In this document: positions 22,901 through 34,175 of the stretch, piece by piece
Layout of the letters: each line of letters opens with the position of its first letter
Numbering within the stretch: the stretch's first letter is position 1
Assembly (NCBI GenBank): GCA_024195265.1
Contig: JAJLRJ010000004.1
Span: 35,921,030-35,985,029 of the forward strand
DNA from: Dendrophyllia cribrosa
Lineage: Eukaryota; Cnidaria; Anthozoa; Scleractinia; Dendrophylliidae
Direction: 5' to 3'
Length of the DNA stretch: 64,000 nt
Notes under the pieces: generated by a model
Database searches by the model: none
Seen by the model: only the letters and a program-made list of their open reading frames with translations
Told to the model about the DNA's origin: nothing
Translations under genes and position numbers: made by a program

Positions 22901-25900
22901 TTCGTCCCCAGAGACTTCACCACTTTCAAAATGACAGGGCAGGCAAAGAAACCCCTCATGGGCAAGGCTGCCGAAATACTCCAAGAATCGCAGAGTATTT
23001 TGTCACATGATACACAATGAATTAGCATTTTCAGAGGTTAGAGCAGTTTTCATTTGAGGGTCGTAAAACCAAAACCAAAGTAATTACTCTGACCAATCAC
23101 AGCAGTCGTTAACAATCCAATGAACCAATCAGAGCTCGAAGCAATTACATGTCAGCGGTGCCAAGCGCGGGAAAACGTGTGCAAGCAAGTCACGATTGGT
23201 TTTGGTTTTACTTCTGATTGGTCAAAAAAGTGGCGCGAGATTTTTAAGCCAATCACAAAGCATAGCAATGCAAAACCAAAGCAATATTGTGTAATTACTT
23301 TTCACACTCAATTGAAAACTGCTCTAATACTTAGTGATTGGTGGCAATGTTTGTTTTCCGACAATCTGAAACTGATGTTCAAACTAAACGAAGACCGAGG
23401 ACATACTATCACGTTTTACATAACAAAATATGCTGGGATTTTTGGAGTATTTTAGTGGCAGTTTAACTATTAATCTACCACAACTGATCATTCTAGATAT
23501 TCATTGGCATTTTTTTTAGGTCAAGGTTTCACGCACCTGAGGATGTTCTTCCTGCTTGTCAGACGGCACTGAAAGATCTGCAAACTGACTATCTGGATCT
23601 GTACTTGGTATAACAACACCTCAAATTTTGTACATTAAAAAGTAAAAAGAATCAAAGGCTCCTACAAGCCAACTCATGAATGCAAAACAACCTTTGGACC
23701 CTCTCCTATGCATTTTGCTCCACTGACTCCCCCCCCCCCCCCCCCCCCCCCACCACCACCCTCTGCGTCCAACTCCCCACTCTCCCCTCCCTCCAATGCT
23801 GTTCCCATGGGTAAGGCAGGTGACCATTACCTAACACATTTCGAACAAGCAAAATATATGTCGAAGCCTTATACACTGGTCAGAAGGAAGCATGGAGTGA
23901 TAATTTGCATATTTGTCCCTGTTTGCTATAACTCATTCAAAGCTTTGCATATTCACAAGTTAAAAAGTACAGTCAAACCTCTTTCAGGCAACCACCTTGG
24001 TAGGGGTGTGCAGCCCACCTGTTGAAAGGAACCCTGGCTTACTCATTTTGCAAACCCAAATACTTATCGCGTTTGAAGAACGCAATCCTAATTTCGTGTT
24101 GGTTGTCCTGTGGTTTACGTGCAGTAAAATTTGAGATTTTTTGGTAGACGGTCTTCCAAATGGCTGCCCCTATTGTTTTTTTCAGGGACTCATTTCCGCC
24201 GGAAATTCCTTCGAATGCGTCTCCATAATCTGTGATTACTGCTAGTTAATAATAAGTGGTTTCCCCACCCATTTTTAGACCAGACTCCAAAATTGATACC
24301 CGTGACCAGTGTCCCCTAAATCAAAGGCCATTTTCAGACCTGTTTGGGAAACACATAATTTACCCACCACACACATGCACCCTGGATAAAATAAATTGTT
24401 GTCTTGGAGAAGTGGTCGCTTATGAGAGGTCTGTTGAGATACAGTGATTTGACTGTTATCTTGATCGCACAGGGGAGGTGGGGGGAGGGGGTGGAATTTG
24501 CTTCACATAAACTCCTCCCTCCAAGTTTCTGGTTTTCCTGTTTCCTGTGAAACCTTTTCTGACATTTTAATTAGAAAAAGGTTGAAAACTATTGATCTTG
24601 AATTGGAAGAGATCGCAATCAAAGGCCAAGTCGTGAATATTAATTAAAACAACTTTCAGACCTTCTCCAACCCTACACAAGGTGGGTCCTCTTAGATTGT
24701 ACATGTTATGACTACTTCCCTTATGTTGCAGATCCACGTACCAATATCTTTCACAAAAGAAGGACCTTTTAAACCTTCATGTGTAGCCGAGGGAGTACTG
24801 GGTTATTCTCCCGAACGTATCGCGAATACGTGGCAGGTAAAATCCACTGTGATTTTTATCAACAATCAGCTTTAACCCTTTAACTCCTCTGCTAAAAATT
24901 CAACAAAAATTCCCAATTTTATTTTGTAAAATATTAAAAAACAAATAGTACCATGCAACAGTACTGCTAAAGAGGTTTCATTTAAATGGTCACACCATAA
25001 GATTTTGTTGATAGGGTCAAAATTAATAATTATACTTCAGGTCTCTGTTATTGACTCTGGGAGTGAAAGGGTTAAAATGCTTTTTAATGCCCTTTAGCTG
25101 AGCTCCTTTGGTTGAACTCAGTGCAATTTCTTGGCTTTCAAATCTTTAGGGCTTAAGCGATGGCAAATGGCTGTGGCATCATTGTGTACCACTTTAACAA
25201 CCATACATCTTCCTTCCTTCCCCTTATTACATTGCTGAAACGATTAATTTAAAAAGCGAACGGAAACTCTCGCCTCTTCCCTCTATCATCGTATAACGTG
25301 CACCCCAGCTTTATTCTCCATTTCCGTTTTTTCTATATAGATAGAAACTTTTTAACGTGTCAAAAAACCTTGTAGCCTGGGAGAATCCCATACTATTTGG
25401 GGACACAAAGTCAGTAATACATAAAAAATAGAAAATATTAAAAACTATATATGAAATATCTAATGTTAATCTAAGATCGAGTAATTTATTCAAATCCAAT
25501 CTAATTTCTCAGCTTTTCTGAAGACCGGATGCATTTATAGAGAAGCTAACGTCTCCCTTTTAACTCAGTAAAATATTGCACAAAAAGTCCGGTTCTGCAT
25601 AATAATAGTAATAATAACTTTATTAATGTGTCAAGAAGATTTAGCACTTCTGCTAAGTGTCCTAAGTGTGGACACTTACAACTGAAGTTACTTAGTCATA
25701 AAAATGTATTTACAATTCAAATTTAAGAAGTAAGAAAACTGAATGAAATATAAAATACATACAGATAAGTCTGTGTCAGCCAGAAATTTTGCTCAGAAAA
25801 CTGAAGAACGAAAAAGGGAATGAGAAAGTTATATATTTTATCTTTTTCCACGATCGATAATTGTACATTGCTCATGAGAAGTTTGACTTCTAACTAGGGA

Positions 25901-28900
25901 ATCGCATTCAAATTTTAGATATCCCTTGCAATGTACAGCAAATTCAAATACATGTAGTCATCTTTTCACGGTTTTCACACGGTTTCTGGTATAGCTTTTC
26001 ACGAAATAGCTTTTATCGACTATTTTTTGCAAAATCTCACGAAGACGGGCAGAGTAATAGATTTTCAAAAAAAAAATTCATTTTGCCATGCTTTACTCCC
26101 CAACCATTATACAGGCGCTTTTTGGGGGGTGCTTAACCGGGTTTTGGGGCGCCAGTGCGCACTGCGAGACACTCGAGGGGAGGGAAACGAAAGCTATTTT
26201 TTTCCCTAACGTGTCTCGCCCTGCGCGCTGGCGCCCCAAAACTCGCTTGGGCACTCCCAACAGCGCCCGTTGTGCAGGCTTCAACCAATATGGCATCAGA
26301 GTAACCTTGAAAAGGTCAGTAATACAGCTACCTAGCTTTGAACGGATAAACAGACTAAACGTTGTCGATTTCCTAATATTAGGCTATGGAGCAGCTTGTA
26401 GAGCAAGGTCTTTGTAAATCAATTGGAATCTCGAACTTCAGCATAAAGAAGACAAAAAATCTTCTGGAAACTGCCAAGATAATACCTGCTTGTAATCAAG
26501 GTAAATATTACAGTATTTGAATACAATCTACCTAACTATCTTGAATTTTACTCTAATTATGTAATATACCGCACATAACTATGGTTTATCGGCTCAATAA
26601 ACCACGCGGAGTCTTGGAAGAACACGAGAAAAGATTGTAAGTCACGAGCCAAAGGCGAGTTTTTTACAAGAGTTTTGAGTGTTATTTCAGCATCTAAAGT
26701 GGTTTATTACACGCATAAATCATAGAAATGTGTGGTACGTTGCTTTTATATAACAACTACATTTTCCATGTGTTTTACTGGTATAAAAGTCAACAGCTAT
26801 TGAATAATCAGAGCGCATGCATTATCTTTAGTTAGTATATACTGAAACAGTGGATAGTATTGTTGGCGCGCTCTGATTGGCTACTGAAACTCGGAATAGC
26901 AAGTGCTATTCACCTCCCAGCAATTTGCGAAATTGTAATCGTTGACAGGAATAAATGAGTTAAAAAGCATCATTTTCGTTATATTATTTCGCTGTTTCAG
27001 TATATACTAAAACAACTCGCGGCTCGGTAAATATCTACCACTACCCACCTACACTTCGGTGAATAGTTGTTAATTATTGTATAAAGATTTTGGCTTCTGA
27101 TAAAGTTTAATAAATTCATGTTATAAAAGTGAAACTTTACGTGAAGTCCAGAAAGCACTTTCGTCAATGCGTTCCGTGTCATAGCAAGAGTTCAGCTCGC
27201 AGAATTTTCCAGGGCCGGGTTGTTCAATGCGCGGTTAAGCTAACCCAGGGTAGCAGGGTAGCATCAATTTTTATTCCAGTTGAATAATTAATCAATGGAG
27301 ATTTTTCCAAAGTATTTTTGCCCTTTAGTTTCGTCTCTGACTAGTCTTCGCACGTAACTTATAATTAGCTTTTGTAAACGCTTCTAACAAGAGAAATGAA
27401 ATCCTCGGTTAAATTTTAATCCTGGGTTAGCGTTAACCGGCTTTCGAACAACCGGGCCCAGGAGACTTTGGCTTTGCTTCCATTTTAATATTACCCATGG
27501 CTCGCAACTAATGTGTGATACTTTAGTGTGGGAAAAGGTACCCTACCATAAGGCGTTTTCAGTTCCAGAGAACAGGCTTCGTAGTGACGGAAAAGAGCGA
27601 GAAGTAAATCGGCGGGAGTAGCAACGCGAGCGCTGTATGGGAAGGAGGTTAAAGGAGAGACACCTCCTCGTCTCCAGGTCTTACTCTTCGCCTTTTGCCG
27701 ATTTAAATTACCTTTCACTCTAATCACCACTGTGGAGCCTAGCTGTTTACATACACAAAAACATACCCCAAATACTTCACAAATTCATGTTTAAAACAAA
27801 CCATAGATACCATTGTGTTTGCATGTAATTTATGTCAAATTCGTTTTCCCTGCACCCGACAACTTATATTGCTCCATACGTTTGTCTTTACAGTGGAATG
27901 TCATCCATACTTTCCTCAGCAAGAGTTAAAGAAGTTCAGCGACAGTAAAGGTAGTCCATTATCAACACCTCCGATGAAATAATTATGTTTATCTTCCACT
28001 GTTAAATACGACTTAGTGTTACAAATTTAAAAATGCAGAGGACCACTCAACGCTACGATAAATACCAGTTAGCGTTGTTTGTCGTCGCAAAGATGTTGCC
28101 GCTATTTTTATCTTGCATTTGATTGCTTCTTTTTTCTCGGCACTAGAAATCCACAAATACATCTATTCAGTCTGTATTGTTCACGGTTTTCTGAGCCGCA
28201 CTCATTTTCGTTCCCAGAGCCACCTGGCGCTCTTAACCGTCGTAGCCTGAGCACGACCCAGGCTCCGACGGCTAAGAGGGCCAGGCGGCTCCGGGGACGA
28301 AAATAAGCTGCGCTGTTATTCGATTTTTGTGACATTCAGAATTACCAAAATGCTTATTTTTAGTTGAGTATTTTATTTTGTTTAACTCATATTTCAGGAA
28401 TTGTTATAACTGCTTATTCTCCTTTGGGTTCACCTGAACGACCACATCTAAATAAGGAAGCGCAGCCTGTCCTATTAAATGATCCAGTTATGAAGAAAAT
28501 TGCCGACAAGCACAAGATAACTGTTGCACTGGTAAGCGGCTTGATCACAATTATCAATGCATATTATGTGAAATGTCAGGGAGAAGAACTACCCAGGCTG
28601 AGGTCTCAATCTCTGTTGTATAGATATTTTTTCGCTTGCTTGAAATGCTTGTCGCATTTTACTTGACACGTTCGCTCCCGAGGCCTGTAGCACTGTGTCT
28701 AGAATGTCCAAAGCAAATTATATAACGATTAAATTCGGCCAACAATGGGTCAGTAAGACATTCCCTTATTATCGATTATTAATTGCGTTTATTGGGTTGG
28801 TCTCTAGTAAACTTGCAGGACAGGACAAGGTTAAGTGGAAACATGAACAAGCTCGCAATGTGGGCTTCACTATAGTCTTTCAGCTAGACTATCACGATTG

Positions 28901-29508
28901 TCAATGTGCTATAACACTAAAGTCAGCGATACACTAGGCGATTTTATACACCGATCGAAATCGGCGATAAAATTCGCCTTCACTCACCTAGTGTTCCCGT
29001 TCCAGCGATTTTATACGCTCGTCGCGCGAATCGAGAAATAATTCAATAATTCTCGTACGTAAGAAAGGAAGCTCCCATAATCTCTGGACACGAACGTGGA
29101 GCGGGAATCGCCCGAAAAATTGGTACGGTGTCTGCAGCGGGCAACGACGAAATTCGCTTGCGACTTTCGCTGGCGATCAAAATCGCCGCGATCGACGCAT
29201 AAAATCCCCTAGGTCACTGGCTTTAGCTACGCTATTAAAACTGAGTTAATAATTGAAGTCTTCCTATATTCTCTTTTTTTTTTCATCAGGTAGCCCTAGC
29301 TTGGGGTGTTAAGCGGGGCGTTCCAATCCTTCCAAAAGCTGTCTCTGAGAATCACATCAAAGAGAACCTAAAAGCACTTCATGTTAAACTAGATGAAGAT
29401 GACATGAAGGCGATAGAAAACATCGGGATACGTCATCGCTACTTTAAAATCGACTTTATGTATAAGCCGGAGGAAGTTCCCGAAGATATCTTTGACGGAG
29501 AGAATTGA
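19981..29508 (+). CDS. Aldo-keto reductase, copy A (9 exons, complete)
   Basis: Exons: 19981-19983 (the start codon alone), 21039-21091, 21574-21756, 23520-23607, 24732-24836, 26383-26500, 27894-27950, 28398-28531 and 29290-29508. They join in frame to 319 residues, the usual AKR length. NADPH-dependent reduction of aldehydes/ketones in the cytosol is expected. The catalytic tetrad is complete: Asp44 and Tyr49 ([11 protein letters not shown]), Lys78 (ITSKLW), His111 (LYLIHVP). Cofactor-site motifs are GISNF (159-163), Gln183, Tyr209 (TAYSPLGSP) and LPKA (261-264). It fits the AKR1 family (aldose/aldehyde reductase-like); the exact substrate cannot be read from sequence. The position normally Trp in HWP is Val (IHVP), which may change the substrate pocket. 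It differs from copy B at four residues only: N170T, Q193P, I301M, F315W. Confidence 0.93.
20691..20711 (+). repeat. Poly-G tract in AKR copy A intron 1
   Basis: A run of 16 G (20696-20711) follows GAAGGACTT. A shorter G run lies at about 20461-20470. Copy B has 25 G at the matching place (44641-44665). Such runs can form G-quadruplexes and mutate by slippage; assembly length may be unreliable. Confidence 0.7.
22490..23225. other. Block present in copy A, absent from copy B
   Basis: Copy B passes directly from AAAATTAATGCACCA to CGAAAAAGTGGCGCGAG at about 46455, whereas copy A has about 735 extra bases here. The block carries the left half of a CCAAT-rich repeat, so copy B most simply lost it by deletion. 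Confidence 0.7.
24872..25075. mobile_element. MITE with TTAACCCTTTAACTC ends (copy A)
   Basis: The left end TTAACCCTTTAACTCC and right end GGGAGTGAAAGGGTTAA are inverted repeats 204 bp apart. The interior includes GTACTGCTAAAGAGGTTTCA and ATGGTCACACCATAAG. The outermost TTAA may be a piggyBac-like target duplication. It lies in aldo-keto reductase intron 5, starting 36 bases after exon 5. Diverged relatives lie at 3150-3405 and around 17260. Confidence 0.75.
26105..26285. mobile_element. Foldback MITE with GTTTTGGGGCGCCAG arms
   Basis: GCGCTTTTTGGGGGGTGCTT and GTTTTGGGGCGCCAGTGCGC are mirrored by GCGCGCTGGCGCCCCAAAAC and GCACTCCCAACAGCGCC. The loop contains CGAGGGGAGGGAAACGAAAG. The same element is at about 49240-49412 in copy B. 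It lies in intron 5, about 100 bases before exon 6. Confidence 0.75.
27212..27462. mobile_element. TIR element, GGGCCGGGTTGTTC ends
   Basis: The left end GGGCCGGGTTGTTCAATGCG, then GGTTAAGCTAACCCAGG, is inverted at the right as CCTGGGTTAGCGTTAACCGG, then CGAACAACCGGGCCC. It is about 250 bp long and non-coding. The copy B counterpart is at 50354-50604. Confidence 0.75.
28185..28312. repeat. Foldback repeat before AKR exon 8
   Basis: TTTTCGTTCCCAGAGCCACC and TGGCGCTCTTAACCGTCG are mirrored by CGACGGCTAAGAGGGCCA and GGCGGCTCCGGGGACGAAAA around GTAGCCTGAGC. Open frames on both strands here come from this palindrome. Copy B has the same at about 51309-51436. Confidence 0.7.
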
Positions 29509-29524
29509 ATGACACAAAGTTCAG

Positions 29525-29910
29525 TTTGAATGATTTTGGTTTTGGATGCTGTGCTTTGTTATTGGCTAACAAAATCTCGCGCCACTTTCTCAACCAATCA
29601 GGCCCTGGTTGTTCAAAAGGTGGATAAATCACTATCCAGCGGATAACACAAAGGATTTTGTTAAGAGTTATCCACTGGATAGTGATTTATCCGGTTGATA
29701 GCGCAATCCACCTTTTGAACAACCGGGGCCAGAGGTAAAACCAAAACCAATCGTGACTTGCTCGCATGCGTTCTCCCGCGCTTGGCGCCAGCTGCATGCA
29801 TTTGCTTTGAATTCTGATTGGTTCATTGGATTGTCTGCGTCTGTTGTGATTGGCCAGAGTAATTACTTTGGTTTTGGTTTTACGAAACTCAATTGAAAAC
29901 TGTTCTAAGG
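29525..29910. repeat. CCAAT-rich repeat carrying a nested palindromic MITE
   Basis: The outer repeat runs from GATTTTGGTTTTGGATGCTG to TTTTACGAAACTCAATTG. Nested at 29601-29730 is the palindrome GGCCCTGGTTGTTCAAAAGG, TGGATAAATCACTATCCAGC and its mirror ending CTTTTGAACAACCGGGGCC. It starts about 20 bases after the aldo-keto reductase stop codon, so it is probably transcribed in the 3' UTR. Copy B counterpart: 52680-53070, palindrome 52756-52902. Confidence 0.75.
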
Positions 29911-30758
29911 AAAACTAAACTATAGGCGAATATTTGCGAATATTAAGCGAATATTTGCTTACATTTTTGCCTCATTAGCGTAAATTGCGCCTCATTTTCT
30001 AATGGAGCTACAAAAAAAAATCAAGTCTAGATTATGAAAGAGCATAGCACAACTAGTTTTCTCTGGAAATTTGAGTGCAACATACCAGCTACTTTACCAT
30101 CCAGTAATTTTCCAGTTTTGGATAGCTGATATTTTCTTAAATGTTACACGCAAAGGGCTAAAAATTGGGTGGATTACTAAGTTTGACAAGCTCCTTCAAC
30201 TTTTGAAGTCAATTCGCATTTAGCACGATGTCTTGTTTACGTAAATTCGTATGCTAATGAGACAAAATGTAAACAATGACGTAAGCAGATATTCGCCTAT
30301 ATGTACAGTTACAACTGATGTCATTACGTACAGGCAAATGTAATCTCGTGCCCAGATTCCTCAGGCTCTTGGTTGCCGGCAGACCATCTGCTGATCAAGG
30401 AGCCTGCAGATTCTGTTAAAGGCCAGCATGAAACTGAATTTAGTAGTTACTATAGGTAACTGAGCAAGTAATACTTAAGACGCCTAAAATAGATACAACT
30501 TGGTAAATGAACTTTGTAAATGAGGGAAACAATAATTATAGAAAGTGTTTTTTTTTTCATTAAACTAGTAGCTTGTCCTTGGTTCGTTACCGCGTTTGTC
30601 TTTTTGTGGTTTCCTTTATTCTCGACTGTTTTGCACTGAGGGAATCCGGGTTGGTCTTTACCATTTTTGGTTATAAGGAAACTGCAAACCAGTATAAATG
30701 GGAGGCGCTTGGATTGTGTGCCGAGAGGTGCTTGTGTGCCTATCATAACAAGTTTCTA
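29910..30758. other. Intergenic, no gene seen
   Basis: AT-rich sequence shared with copy B (53070-53935). It begins with short repeats of GCGAATATTTGC. No coding exon, RNA gene or complete transposon is recognised. Confidence 0.5.
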
Positions 30759-30873
30759 CGGTGGAACCTTAACTTTGGGACACCTATTAATGGGACACCT
30801 CCATTAAGAGGACACTTCTGCTAGCCGGAGCTGGCAAAACGCAAAAAATAAGACATTATCTTTGTTATTATTA

Positions 30874-31051
30874 CAGTCGAACCTCCTTAATACGGACACC
30901 AAAGGGACAGACCAAAGTGTCCGTATTATAGAGGTGTCCGTATTATAGAGGTAGGGATTGTATGAATTTTTGTATCTTAGGGACCAAGAGAACTGTCCGT
31001 AATAGAGAGATGTCCGTATTATGGAGGTGTCCGTAAGGAGAGGTTCGACTG
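30874..31051. mobile_element. 178-bp TIR element inserted only in copy A
   Basis: CAGTCGAACCTCCTTAATAC on the left is mirrored by GTAAGGAGAGGTTCGACTG on the right, flanked by TA on each side (30872-30873, 31052-31053). Copy B at about 54036 reads TTATTATTACCTCAATT with a single TA and no element, which is the exact empty site. The interior is AT-rich with repeated GTGTCCGTATTA words. Confidence 0.9.
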
Positions 31052-31068
31052 TACCTCAATTAAAGAGA

Positions 31069-31480
31069 CACCTCCATTAAGGGGACACTTCTCTTGGTCC
31101 CGGCCGGCAAAACGCTCACATAATCTTTGTAATTATCTTCTCCTGGTCCCGGCTGGCAAAACGCTCATATAATCACCTCTATTAAGGGGACACTTCTCCT
31201 GATCATGGCCGGCAAAACGCTCATACAATCTTTGTAATTATCACCTCTATTAAGGGGACACTTCTCCTGATCATGGCCGGCAAAACGCTCATACAATCTT
31301 TGTAATTATCACCTCTATTAAGGGGACACTTCTCCTGATCATGGCCGGCAAAACGCAAATATAATCTTTGTAATTATCACCTCTATTAAGGGGACACTTC
31401 TCCTGATCCTGGCCGGCAAAACGCAAATATAATCTTTGTAATTATCACCTCTATTAAAGGGACACCTATTAAGGGATCGC
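31069..31480 (+). repeat. 68-bp minisatellite, about six units (copy A)
   Basis: Units start at 31069, about 31137 (shortened), 31174, 31242, 31310, 31378 and 31446 (partial). The consensus begins CACCTCTATTAAGGGGACAC, then TTCTCCTGATC, TGGCCGGCAAAACGC and ATAATCTTTGTAATTAT. Units differ by few bases, so the array homogenises or expands actively. Confidence 0.9.
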
Positions 31481-31586
31481 TTCTCCTGGTCCCGTTGGTT
31501 TCCCCATAATGGAGGTTCCACTGTCCTCTCTTCTCAACCGAAAATCAAAAAAAGTAACAATTGCCATTTGATATTCACTTGAGATA

Positions 31587-31958
31587 CAGTGGAACTTCTA
31601 CTTTGGGACATTTAATAATACCAATGTTCTTTTATCAGGGAGCCCACTCACAATGGTGATTTTCAGTGAGGCCCTGAGAACATACACAGAAAGTAATAAT
31701 AATATTAATAAATAGCAAAGAAAAAGTATATAGATATATAAATATAAAATAATAAAACGAAATATATATATAACTAAGAATAAAAACTAGGGTTGTAGGT
31801 AAAAAAAAAATGGAATATAAAACTATAAGGGGAGACTTATCCTGTCTCCGGCCAGCAAAACGCTCATATAATATTTTTAATTATCACCTCTATTAAAGAG
31901 TCTCGGCTAATAAGGGGACACTTCTCCCGATGGTGTCCCCTTAATGGAGATTCCACTG
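31587..31958. mobile_element. Tigger/pogo-like MITE with TA target sites
   Basis: CAGTGGAACTTCTACTTTGG and CCCCTTAATGGAGATTCCACTG are inverted ends, flanked by TA on both sides (31585-31586, 31959-31960). The interior is AT-rich with ATATAT runs and carries one more unit related to the 68-bp repeat (about 31850-31925). It is shared with copy B (54873-55243), so it predates the duplication. Confidence 0.8.
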
Positions 31959-31987
31959 TACTCGGCATCTTTAAGGTTACTAATCAC

Positions 31988-32165
31988 CGCCTGATTAACT
32001 CATTTGGTTGAGCACCTGACTGCCGAGTGGCAGGTTGCAGGTTTGAATCCAACTAACCAGGATTCTGGTTATGCTTAACATCGTGACTTGACTTAACTGC
32101 CGCCTGGTAAGCTCATTTAGTAGAGCGCCAGACTGCAGAGCTGGAGGTCGCGGGTTCGGTGTGGG
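31988..32165 (+). repeat. tRNA-like tandem units (copy A, first two)
   Basis: Two units, at 31988-32063 and 32099-32161. The second has an A-box-like AGCTCATTTAGTAGAGCGCC, an anticodon-like GACTGCAGAG and a B-box-like GCGGGTTCGG. The CTGCAGA loop would place GCA in the anticodon position, as in cysteine tRNA. Neither unit ends in a proper acceptor stem. They are tRNA-derived repeats, not functional tRNA genes. Confidence 0.65.
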
Positions 32166-32413
32166 AGGCGCTCGGTTTGTGTGTCGAGGGGGGCTTGTGT
32201 ACATCCGACTCATATATGTGTTACGGCACATTTTTCTGTAAAAAGTAGATTTTTCTCCTCCTGGAAAATATCTTAACCTATGTGATCGTAAAGCAAGTCT
32301 CACAGGTGTTTTTCACCTGCTGTTGGAACAAAGCCTTTGGAATATGAAATGAACTTTAGGTTGTGAAGGTGTGAAAAGTGATATCTTTAGAATTTCTTCT
32401 ATTTGGTAAACTT

Positions 32414-32623
32414 TAGCCTGCGAATACAGCCGCCTCTCATCGCTCTCGGCCGCTAAGTGCGTTCGCACGAGAGAGTGTCTGCGATTTACTTTGAGAAATT
32501 CCATACTGATGACGTAAATCACCGTCGCTAATCTCGCATAATTATAATAATGTACGTGCAGTGAACGCGCGAACGATCCCGAGCGGCCGGGAGCGATGAG
32601 AGGCGGCTGTATTCGCAGGCTAG
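32414..32623. mobile_element. MITE with TAGCCTGCGAATACAGCCGC ends
   Basis: TAGCCTGCGAATACAGCCGC, then CTCTCATCGCTC, is mirrored at the right as GAGCGATGAGAGGCGGCTG, then TATTCGCAGGCTA. The full length is about 210 bp. The interior is non-coding. Confidence 0.85.
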
Positions 32624-33040
32624 GTAAACTTACGCAAGCAAAACTGAGTTGTCCAAGTACTATTGACTAGAACTCGTTTATGACACAGTAAGAGCTTTAA
32701 TTGAGTTCTGCTCGTAACTGAATGAGACAACACCAGCAATAAAACAACAGGTTCCTTAATGAAGTTCTGATCCACTTGATGTAAATGATCTTGGTTAGTA
32801 GCAGGGCACCTCTTGTTCAGCCATGGAGCGTAACTCCCCAAAAGTCCCTGTTACATTTGTCTCATGAGCTGTCCTTGTAACCAGGAAAATAATGATACAT
32901 TATGGCTACATATAAACATCATACACTGACGTGAAAGAGCTTTTAATTTGATAAAACAAAACTATGAACCGGCCCGACATAAAATGCAGGTCATTTGTTT
33001 GTCTACGATCACTAGGAATAATTTTTTTTAGGATTACTAA

Positions 33041-33268
33041 CCATCGCCTGGTTATCTCAGTTGGTAGAGCACCAGACTGCAGAGCGGGAGATAGCGGGTT
33101 CACATCCTGGCCGGACAACTTACCAGGGTCTTTAAATAACTGGTAAACACGCTGGCTATGCTCAACAGCGTGACCTTGACTTAACTACCGCCTGGTTAGC
33201 TCACTGTTGGTAGAGCACCAGACTGCAGAGCGGGAGGTCATGGATTCAGATCCTGGCCGGACAACTAA
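33041..33268 (+). repeat. tRNA-like tandem units (copy A, last two)
   Basis: Units start at 33041 and 33187, 146 bp apart. Each has CGCCTGGTTA, an A-box (CTCAGTTGGTAGAGC in the first), CCAGACTGCAGAGCGGGAG and a B-box-like segment (GCGGGTTCACATCCTGGCC in the first). Between them lies a spacer with AACACGCTGGCTATGCTCAAC. The regular spacing suggests a tandem array of a tRNA-derived monomer. Confidence 0.65.
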
Positions 33269-33474
33269 TAACTGGCAAGATCATTCTTGGTTGTGCTCAA
33301 CACATTGCCTCAGCTCAGATGATCGTGTCTATGGGCGGTGATGTTACATGTAAGTCTTTGGCTTTCTCATACTAAAATAGTAGGGCGTTAAACGGACACT
33401 GTCCCGGCTGATATATCGTGTATTCATGATTATGGCCAGGAGCTTGCTTTAAGCTTACTCTATTACCGTATTTA

Positions 33475-33600
33475 TTCGATTAATTAAAAGCGCCCTGGGC
33501 GCTTATTAAATTTTTGGACCTTGAGAGTGGGCGCTTTATATTCGAGGTGGGCGCTTAATCGAGGCTGGGCGCTTATTGAATTTTTTACATTTTATTTAAT
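33475..33600 (+). repeat. GGGCGCTT-rich repeat
   Basis: AAAGCGCCCTGGGCGCTTATTA is followed by three more GGGCGCTT words in about 80 bases (GTGGGCGCTTTATATTCGAG and similar). It looks like the end of a dispersed TIR element. No partner end is recognised in the window. Confidence 0.5.
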
Positions 33601-34175
33601 TTTATTAAATTTTCAGTTTATTTTGCAAAATTGAAGATGTACCAAAGCATAATTTTAACTGTTCATTGAAAGTTTCTTTAAAATACTAAGAAAACTCGGT
33701 CTTCGGGGAAGTAGTACTTAGTCAATTTCAATCTCATTGTCACTTGGGAAGGGGAGTGCAATTAAGTTGTATATTTGGTGATATTTAGCGATATAACATG
33801 GAAATAAGGTAAGGGAAATTTTGTTATTTCAGCAGAACATTGGTCCCTTTGAAGAACCCACATCACTGTTCGAAAAGAGCGTGGGACCTAGTCCTCGGTG
33901 TTGTGGGGTTATATGCTGTGTTCACATTCTTAGCTTGCCGGGTGGGTGGGTGGGGGTGAGATCATTAATGAACCTTCACATACTAACGCCCAAAACGCAG
34001 TCTGGCATATACATATCTCCAGGAGCTGAATTCGTAGGGACGACATTCATGTTCAAATAGAGAAAGGAAAATTAACCCTCGCGTGTTTACATTTTCCACA
34101 AAACCTATAATTTGATCAAGAGGCGTTGTTGTTTTGCGCGAACCAGCAAAGAAATGTACCACATACCTATCGTCA

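Larger units (their letters stand above)
30759..31523. mobile_element. Tigger/pogo-like TIR element with internal minisatellite
   Basis: The left end CGGTGGAACCTTAACTTTGG and right end CCATAATGGAGGTTCCACTG are inverted. They resemble the CAGTNGAACCTC ends of Tigger/pogo-type elements. The interior consists of 68-bp tandem units (31069-31480) that themselves look like copies of a terminal repeat. A smaller TIR element (30874-31051) is inserted in it. The copy B counterpart at 53936-54810 lacks that insertion and has more repeat units. Confidence 0.7.

Noticed and set aside
23621..24025. Gly-rich and Pro-rich frames around 23730
   Set aside because: They come from translating a poly-C/CA tract that is missing in copy B.
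31069..31480. CRISPR-like array (regular repeats)
   Set aside because: The 68-bp units abut with no unique spacers and lie inside a TIR element in a eukaryotic genome; it is a minisatellite.
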